Positions 58,822 through 64,000 of a stretch of DNA of 64,000 bases are shown piece by piece. Made by a program: the position numbers and the translations under genes. The notes under the pieces were generated by a model. That model ran no database searches. It had not been told where the DNA came from and saw nothing but the letters and a program-made list of their open reading frames with translations. Numbering within the stretch: the first letter of the stretch is position 1; each line of letters begins with the position of its first letter. Source of the DNA: DATBLE01 sp963808815 (GTDB lineage Bacteria > Actinomycetota > Thermoleophilia > Gaiellales > Gaiellaceae); contig CAWEGI010000013.1 of the NCBI GenBank assembly GCA_963808815.1, positions 186,001 through 250,000 on the forward strand. Reading direction: 5' to 3'.

Positions 58822-61566
58822 CTACCCGGCGCCGGACAGCCGGCGGGCGAGCTGTGCCCTCGAGCGAACACCGAGCTTCGCGTAGACGTGCGAGAGGTGT
58901 CCCTCGACCGTCTTCACGGACAGGAAGAGAGCCAGGGCGATCTCCTTGTTGGCGAGCCCGTCTCCAGCCAGCTCGGCGACCCGCTGCTCGGCCGGGCTGA
59001 GCTGACCGCTCGGCTGCGGCCGGCGAGCGCCGACGCGGGCGAGCTCGGCCCGGGTCTCCTCGATCCAGCCCGGGGATCCCAGGTCGCCGAAGACAGCCTG
59101 GGCGGTTTCGAGGGACCGCCGCGCTGCGCCCCACTTCCGGTGCCGACGCTGCGCCCGACCGAGTGCGAGCAGCGACCTCGCCGCGTCGAAGCGGAGCCCG
59201 AGCGCGTTGTACCCGGCCGACGCCTGTTCAAGTGCACCGACCGCCTCGTCGGCGTAGCCCGTCGCGAGCTCCACGATCCCGTCACAGCGCTTCGCGGTCG
59301 CGAGCCCCCACGGGTGCTCCTGCTGCATCGAGAGCTTCCGGAGCCTGCGCGTCACTTGCCGCGCCTCCGCGAGCTCTCCCAGCTCGACGAGCCCCTCGAC
59401 GAGATCGGGCGCCACGGGAAAGACGCCCGGTTCTTCGACGCCTGCCCGTTCCGCGTGCTCCCAGACGGCATGCAGGCTCTCGACCGCGGGGCCAGGCTCG
59501 TGCGCGATCAGTTTCGCCAGTCCGAGGATTCGCTGCGCCTCGAGCTCGTGGAACGGGACGCTGCCCACCCTGGCGCGGTCGAGCTCCTCCTTCGCCCAAC
59601 GCTCCGCCTCTGCCGCGAACCCGCGCCCCGCCGCAAGGTGCGCCTGGCAGTGCTCGAAGGCCGGCCACGCCATGAGCTCCTGCTCCGCCGAGTCCGCCCA
59701 TTCGTCGAGCAGCGAAGCCGGGCGTTCGAACTGTCCGGCGCGCAGCTCGAGTTCGCAGACGTGGTCGCGCACGTTCGCGTAGCCCTGAACGTCGCCACGC
59801 TCGTCGGCGAGCGCCAGCAACCGCGCGAATACCTCGCGCGCACGGTCGAGCTCGCCGCGCCAGGCGAGTCGAAGGCCCCTGACCCGCTCCGGCCACGCGA
59901 GGATGTACGTCGCAGCGTCGGAAATCGCGAGGAAGCGCTCGCAGACGTCGTCGAAGGGCCGCCCACGGAGGGCGCGCGCGTACGCGAGCGCGTAGAGCAC
60001 CGACCGCTCGATCTCGGGGTCGGCCCGGGACGGCTCGAGGGCTTGCTCCGCCCACTCCTCCGCCTCACGAATCTGCTCGACCCGGACGGCCGTGGCGTTG
60101 AAGGACAGATTCCCGAGCACCGCCGCATGCAGGGCGGGGTCGCTTCGGCTCTCGTCGAGCGCACGCTCGAAGTAGGCGCGGAGCTCGTCGTTGTTTTCGA
60201 CCATGGCGGGCATGAGCAGCCACAGCCGCGCCCGCCCAGGGCCGGGCGGGAGCGACTCGAGCTCGGTCTCGAGGAGCTTCGCCACCCGCTGCTTCTCTCC
60301 GGCAATCGCGAGAACCAGGCCCACGTCGAACGCGCGCTTCGGGCGCTCCGGGTCGCCTGGAGGCGTCAGCCGCAACGAGTGCTCGCCGAGCTCGGTCGCC
60401 GCCTGCCAGGCTCCGCGCGCCGACGCAGCATGGGCCGCCGCCGCGATCGTCGCGGCGAGGGCCCCGTCGGGAGTGTCGGCAGCGAGCGCGAGGTGTCGGG
60501 CGCGGAGCTCCTCGTCGTCGACAACGCGTGAGAGCACGGTATGCAGCTCGCGTCGAACTACCGGGCTCGACCGCTTCTTCGCGGCGGCGGCGATCAGCGG
60601 GTGCGCGGCTCGCACACGATCTCCGTCGACGACCAGGACGCCGGCCTCGACTGCCTCCTCGATCACGGCCGGATCCCCGATCGCCGCGAGCTGGGCAACT
60701 GTCAGATCCGCGCTGAGGGCGATCGCGAGCACCAGCCGGCGGATCTGCGGCGAAAGCCGGCCGACGCGGGTACCGAGCACGTCTTCGACCGTGTCGGGCA
60801 CGGGGAGGTCCTCGCCGACGCCCGGCAGGTCGCCCTCGGCCAGCGTCCGGCCGACCTCGAGCGCGAAGAGCGGGTTGCCGAGGGTCGAGTCGACGAGGCG
60901 GCGCACCAGACGGCGCGGGAGGCTGAGGCCGAGGCGGTCGAGCAGGAGCTGGCGCGTCGCGCCGAGGCTCAGCGGTCCCACGTCGAGGCGTTCGAGCTCC
61001 GTTGGTCCAATGGCCCGCTCGAGCGGCGACACTCGACCGGGGCGCTTGGAGAGCAGGAAGCGGACCGGTCCCGACTCGAGTCGGGGGGCCGCAAACGTGA
61101 GCACCTCACGCGACGGCGAGTCGAGCCACTGCACGTCGTCGACCGCGATCAAGAGCGGTTGCCGCACAGCAACGGCACGGAAGAGATTCAGGGCGGCAAG
61201 CGCGATCGCACGCGACTCCGGCGGCCGACCGCTCGGTTCGACGCGGAGAAGAGCGACCTCGAGCGCCCGACGCTGTGGAGCCGGAAGCTCGAGGAGTAGC
61301 TCGGTCTCGATCTGATCGAACAGATCGATGAGCGCCGCGAACGCGAGCCGCGCCGGAGCGCTGCTCGCCCTGGTCGAGAGCACCGCGAAGCCCCGCCGAC
61401 TCGCCGCAGCGATGCCCGCCTCCCAGAGCGTGGTCTTGCCGATGCCCGGCCCACCGACCAGCACCAACGCCTGGGAGCCGTCCCCAACTTCGAGGAACTC
61501 GTGCAGCAGGACAAGCTCCGGCTCTCGCCCGATCGGCTTGGCGCGGACGCCTCTGACGGCTGCCAA
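58822..61566 (-). CDS. Large ATP-binding LuxR regulator (LAL/MalT-like), copy 2
   Basis: 914 aa from the TTG at 61566, seven bases after GAGAAGGG. This start gives MAAVRGVRAKPIGREPEL, parallel to copy 1 (MAAARSVTGGPVGRAPEL), and exactly the same length; a GTG at 61599 is less likely. Walker A VGGPGIGKTTLWEAG, Walker B LLIAVDDVQWLDSPS, a long helical middle and the LuxR domain LSPAEQRVAELAGDGLANKE..FLSVKTVEGHLSHVYAK. Most divergence from copy 1 is in the middle sensing region. Confidence 0.92.
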   Translation of the reverse strand: MAAVRGVRAKPIGREPELVLLHEFLEVGDGSQALVLVGGPGIGKTTLWEAGIAAASRRGFAVLSTRASSAPARLAFAALIDLFDQIETELLLELPAPQRRALEVALLRVEPSGRPPESRAIALAALNLFRAVAVRQPLLIAVDDVQWLDSPSREVLTFAAPRLESGPVRFLLSKRPGRVSPLERAIGPTELERLDVGPLSLGATRQLLLDRLGLSLPRRLVRRLVDSTLGNPLFALEVGRTLAEGDLPGVGEDLPVPDTVEDVLGTRVGRLSPQIRRLVLAIALSADLTVAQLAAIGDPAVIEEAVEAGVLVVDGDRVRAAHPLIAAAAKKRSSPVVRRELHTVLSRVVDDEELRARHLALAADTPDGALAATIAAAAHAASARGAWQAATELGEHSLRLTPPGDPERPKRAFDVGLVLAIAGEKQRVAKLLETELESLPPGPGRARLWLLMPAMVENNDELRAYFERALDESRSDPALHAAVLGNLSFNATAVRVEQIREAEEWAEQALEPSRADPEIERSVLYALAYARALRGRPFDDVCERFLAISDAATYILAWPERVRGLRLAWRGELDRAREVFARLLALADERGDVQGYANVRDHVCELELRAGQFERPASLLDEWADSAEQELMAWPAFEHCQAHLAAGRGFAAEAERWAKEELDRARVGSVPFHELEAQRILGLAKLIAHEPGPAVESLHAVWEHAERAGVEEPGVFPVAPDLVEGLVELGELAEARQVTRRLRKLSMQQEHPWGLATAKRCDGIVELATGYADEAVGALEQASAGYNALGLRFDAARSLLALGRAQRRHRKWGAARRSLETAQAVFGDLGSPGWIEETRAELARVGARRPQPSGQLSPAEQRVAELAGDGLANKEIALALFLSVKTVEGHLSHVYAKLGVRSRAQLARRLSGAG

Positions 61567-61648
61567 CGGTAGGCCCTTCTCGGCGGCTTGATAGCACACT
61601 GCCGGTTAGGCGACAAACGGTCGAGCAGGACGTGGAGCGCGGTGCGGG

Positions 61649-61924
61649 CTAGCTCTGTCGGCGAATCGGCGTGCCGAACTGCTCGTTCGGGCGCAGCTCG
61701 CCGCCACACGCCTCGCACTCGACCGCGAACGCCGACGAGAAACGTGCGTCGCAGGCCGGACAGCGCGAGCGCAGCTCGCCGTCGCACTGCGGGCAGGTGG
61801 GCGGGAGCTCTGCCTCCCAGTCCTCGAAGTACCGCTGGGCGAAGCCGCACTCGACGCACACGGCGACCCAGTCACCGAGCACCTTGCGCCGCTCCTCGCG
61901 CAGCCAGTCCGACGCGCTGCCCAC
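61649..61924 (-). CDS. Zinc-ribbon protein with four CxxC motifs
   Basis: 91 aa from the GTG at 61924. Four cysteine pairs, CVEC, CPQC, CPAC and CEAC, are spaced for two zinc ribbons, followed by a short basic tail. No DNA- or RNA-binding domain is attached. Possibly a scaffold or nucleic-acid-binding protein; function unknown. It is divergent from the E1 alpha gene 62 bp away. Confidence 0.65.
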   Translation of the reverse strand: MGSASDWLREERRKVLGDWVAVCVECGFAQRYFEDWEAELPPTCPQCDGELRSRCPACDARFSSAFAVECEACGGELRPNEQFGTPIRRQS

Positions 61925-61986
61925 GACCTCAGCGTAGTGCAGCGGCGATGCCCGAGGGCCACACCACTCGCTAGAGTTTCGGCCGC

Positions 61987-63033
61987 ATGACGATCGCGCG
62001 CGAAGCAGATCCGATCGCGGCGCAGGCCGACCTGAAGAACACCGGCCTCGACCGCGAAGACCTCCTCACCGTCTACCGGAACATGCTGGTGACGCGCGGA
62101 ATCGAGGAGCGCGGCCACATCCTGTACAAGCAGGGGAAGATCCCGGGCTCCTTCTACACGGGCCGCGGGAACGAGGGCGCGGCCGTCGGCATCGCCACGG
62201 CCATGGGCCCCGACGACGTGGGCACACCGCTCCACCGCGATATGGGCGTCCACATCACGCGCGGCGTGGAGCCGTGGCGGATCCTCGCGAACTACATGGG
62301 CAAGGAGGACGGCCCCGCCCGGGGCAGGGACGGCAACGTCCACATGGCGGATGCCCGCCTCGGCCTGATCGCGATGGTCAGCCACCTGCCGGCGATGCTG
62401 CCCGTGGCCGTGGGCGCGGCGCTCGCCTTCCGGATCCGCGAGGAGAGCCGCGTGGCGGTCGGCTGGTTCGGCGAGGGCTCGGCCGCCCGTGGCGATGCCC
62501 ACGAGGCGATGAACCTCGCCGGCGTCCGTCGCCTTCCGGTGGTTTTCGTCTGCGACAACAACCAGTGGGCGTACTCGACGCCCACCCATCTCGGCTTCGC
62601 GACTCCGAACATCGCCGACCGGGCACGCTCCTACGGCTTCGACGGTGTGGTCGTGGACGGCACCGACGTGCTCGCCGTCTACCGTGAGGCCAAGCGCGCG
62701 ATCGAGAAGGCCCGCGCCGGCGACGGGCCGACGCTGATCGAGTGCATGACGCTCCGCATGGAGGGTCACGCCGTTCACGACGACGCGTTCTACGTGCCCA
62801 AGGACATGTTCGAGGAGTGGGCGAAGCACGACCCGATCGAGCGCTTCCGGAGCTGGCTGAAGGAGTACGCCGACCTCCGCGACCAGGAGGAGGAAGAGTT
62901 CGCGGCCGACGTCAAGAAGCTCCTGAACGAGGCGATCAGGCGGGCCGAGGAGTCGCCCCTGCCGGACCCGGCAACCGTCGCGGACGGTGTCTACGCAGCT
63001 CCTGAGGACCTCGACACTCCGCACCACAAGTGA
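61987..63033 (+). CDS. 2-oxoacid dehydrogenase E1 component, alpha subunit
   Basis: 348 aa. Thiamine diphosphate motif G-x-G...N is seen as GEGSAARGDAHEAMNLAG, ending in VVFVCDNNQWAYSTPT. The conserved active-site His lies in TPLHRDMGVHI, and the phosphorylation-loop-like region in MRMEGHAVHDDAFYVP. With E1 beta it decarboxylates pyruvate, a branched 2-oxoacid or acetoin. The early GKIPGSFYTGRGNEGAAVGIA segment is shared by branched-chain and acetoin forms, so substrate is open. E2 and E3 are presumably beyond the edge. Confidence 0.9.
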   Translation: MTIAREADPIAAQADLKNTGLDREDLLTVYRNMLVTRGIEERGHILYKQGKIPGSFYTGRGNEGAAVGIATAMGPDDVGTPLHRDMGVHITRGVEPWRILANYMGKEDGPARGRDGNVHMADARLGLIAMVSHLPAMLPVAVGAALAFRIREESRVAVGWFGEGSAARGDAHEAMNLAGVRRLPVVFVCDNNQWAYSTPTHLGFATPNIADRARSYGFDGVVVDGTDVLAVYREAKRAIEKARAGDGPTLIECMTLRMEGHAVHDDAFYVPKDMFEEWAKHDPIERFRSWLKEYADLRDQEEEEFAADVKKLLNEAIRRAEESPLPDPATVADGVYAAPEDLDTPHHK

Positions 63034-63043
63034 GCGCGCGCTA

Positions 63044-64000
63044 GTGGCCGAGCGGACATACCTCCAGGCGATCTCCGAAGGTCTCCGCCAGGAGATGCGC
63101 CGCGACAAGCGCGTCTTCGTGATCGGCGAGGACGTCGGCGTGTACGGCGGCGCTTTCAAGGTCACCCTCGGATTCCAGGAGGAGTTCGGCGCGTGGCGGG
63201 TCATCGACGCGCCGCTCTCCGAGACCGCGATCGTCGGAGGCTGCACGGGCGCCGCGCTGATGGGCATGCGGCCGGTGGCGGAGATGCAGTTCGCCGACTT
63301 CGTCTCGTGCGCCTGGGACCACCTCGTCACCGTCGCCGCGAAGCAGTTCTACCGCGCGGGCACGCCCGTGCCCATGGTGGTGCGGCTCCCGTCCGGCGGC
63401 GGCTTTTCCGGCGGGCCGTTCCACTCGCAGAACCCCGAGAGCTCGTTCGCGCACATCGCCGGGCTGAAATGCGTCTGCCCGGCGACCCCGCAGGACGCCA
63501 AGGGGCTGCTCGCGACCGCGATCGAGGATCCCAACCCCGTGCTCTACTTCGAGCACAAGCACCTCTACCGCCGCCTGAAGGCCGAGGTGCCCGAGGAGCG
63601 CTACACGATCCCGTTCGGCGAGGCCCGAACGCACCGCGAGGGCGAGGAGATCAGTGTGATCACGTGGGGCGCAATGGTGCACACCGCCGGCGAGGCGGCC
63701 GAGGAGCTCGCGAAGGAGGACGTCTCCGTCGAGGTGATCGACCTGCGCACGGTGATGCCGTGGGACAAGAAGGCGGTGCTCGCCAGCGTCGAGAAGACGT
63801 CCAAGGTGCTCGTCCTGCACGAGGACACGCGAACCGGTGGTTTCGGCGCCGAGATCGCGGCCACGATCGCCGAGGAGGCCTTCGAGTCACTCGACGCCCC
63901 GGTGAAGCGGATCGCGGCCCCGGACACGCCCGTGCCGTTCTCGCCCCCATTGGAGAAGGCCTTCATCCCGCAGGTCGAGACCGTCGCAGCAGGGCTGCGC
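63044..64000 (+). CDS. 2-oxoacid dehydrogenase E1 component, beta subunit (cut by right edge)
   Basis: 319 codons from the GTG at 63044, 10 bp after E1 alpha, open to the window end. The family signature FVIGEDVGVYGGAFKVT, the conserved MQFADFVSCAWDHLV and MVVRLPSGGGFSGGPFHSQNPE, and the C-terminal transketolase-type domain (VEVIDLRTVMPWDKKAVL, VLVLHEDTRTGGFG) are all visible. Only about 10 C-terminal residues are missing. It forms the heterotetramer with E1 alpha. Confidence 0.93.
   Translation, partial: MAERTYLQAISEGLRQEMRRDKRVFVIGEDVGVYGGAFKVTLGFQEEFGAWRVIDAPLSETAIVGGCTGAALMGMRPVAEMQFADFVSCAWDHLVTVAAKQFYRAGTPVPMVVRLPSGGGFSGGPFHSQNPESSFAHIAGLKCVCPATPQDAKGLLATAIEDPNPVLYFEHKHLYRRLKAEVPEERYTIPFGEARTHREGEEISVITWGAMVHTAGEAAEELAKEDVSVEVIDLRTVMPWDKKAVLASVEKTSKVLVLHEDTRTGGFGAEIAATIAEEAFESLDAPVKRIAAPDTPVPFSPPLEKAFIPQVETVAAGLR

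Noticed and set aside
57295..60531. Plus-strand open frame of about 1078 codons opposite the LuxR genes
   Set aside because: Antisense shadow; it crosses two unrelated genes and intergenic DNA, with biased Arg/Pro composition.

Overview
This is a GC-rich chromosomal window (about two thirds G+C) packed with short-spaced genes, GTG/TTG starts and start-stop overlaps. The gene content fits a deep-branching actinobacterium, most plausibly class Thermoleophilia (Gaiellales/Solirubrobacterales type). It includes giant ATP-binding LuxR regulators, a futalosine-pathway menaquinone gene (mqnD), membrane-bound urate oxidase PuuD, DUF6328, a GerW/YtfJ-like protein and Tat-exported haem peroxidase. The lineage is inferred from gene families and was not tested.

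Layout. 1-5100 (minus): a secreted protein cut by the left edge, a branched-chain-type ABC transporter (lipoprotein, a LivM-LivG fusion, LivH) and a TetR regulator. 5142-7628 (plus): paaABCD, phenylacetyl-CoA epoxygenase genes, with an abnormal 3' end of paaD and no paaE. A scarred, gene-poor stretch follows (7464-8419), then two secreted proteins, one with a perfect 45-bp tandem repeat. 10105-19360: mixed small units: TrmO, hydrolase, cNMP-binding protein, two divergent cupins around a palindrome, proline-racemase family enzyme, two enoyl-CoA hydratases, HtrA-like protease, LanC-like protein, GerW-like protein.

19386-33200 is a purine catabolism island. A minus-strand operon encodes a BMP-type nucleoside/purine ABC importer followed by three xanthine dehydrogenase subunits. 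A divergent plus-strand run encodes a guanine/8-oxoguanine deaminase, HIU hydrolase, OHCU decarboxylase, PuuD and a DUF3830 protein, facing an M20 amidohydrolase. Together they would import purines and convert them through xanthine and urate to allantoin and perhaps further.

33346-40274: DUF885 peptidase-like protein, thiolase, MqnD, ornithine cyclodeaminase-like protein and DUF421 protein. 40683-45194: a sugar ABC importer (SBP, two permeases, convergent MsmK/UgpC-type ATPase). 45271-49594: SDR, GNAT, tRNA-Thr, tRNA-Arg, YgfZ-like and sulfite-oxidase-like genes, and a CHRD protein. 49794-51882: groES-groEL with a CIRCE operator. 53269-61566: peroxidase, DUF4242 protein and two LuxR regulators of identical length (914 aa), which look like a duplicated unit that also carries a shared 25-bp element. 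The right end holds E1 alpha and beta of a 2-oxoacid dehydrogenase, the latter cut by the edge.

Six otherwise well-conserved genes carry an apparent single-base frameshift (near 10647, 16661, 18730, 42150, 44514 and 46862). This suggests assembly indels or recent decay, and should be settled before any of them is called a pseudogene.
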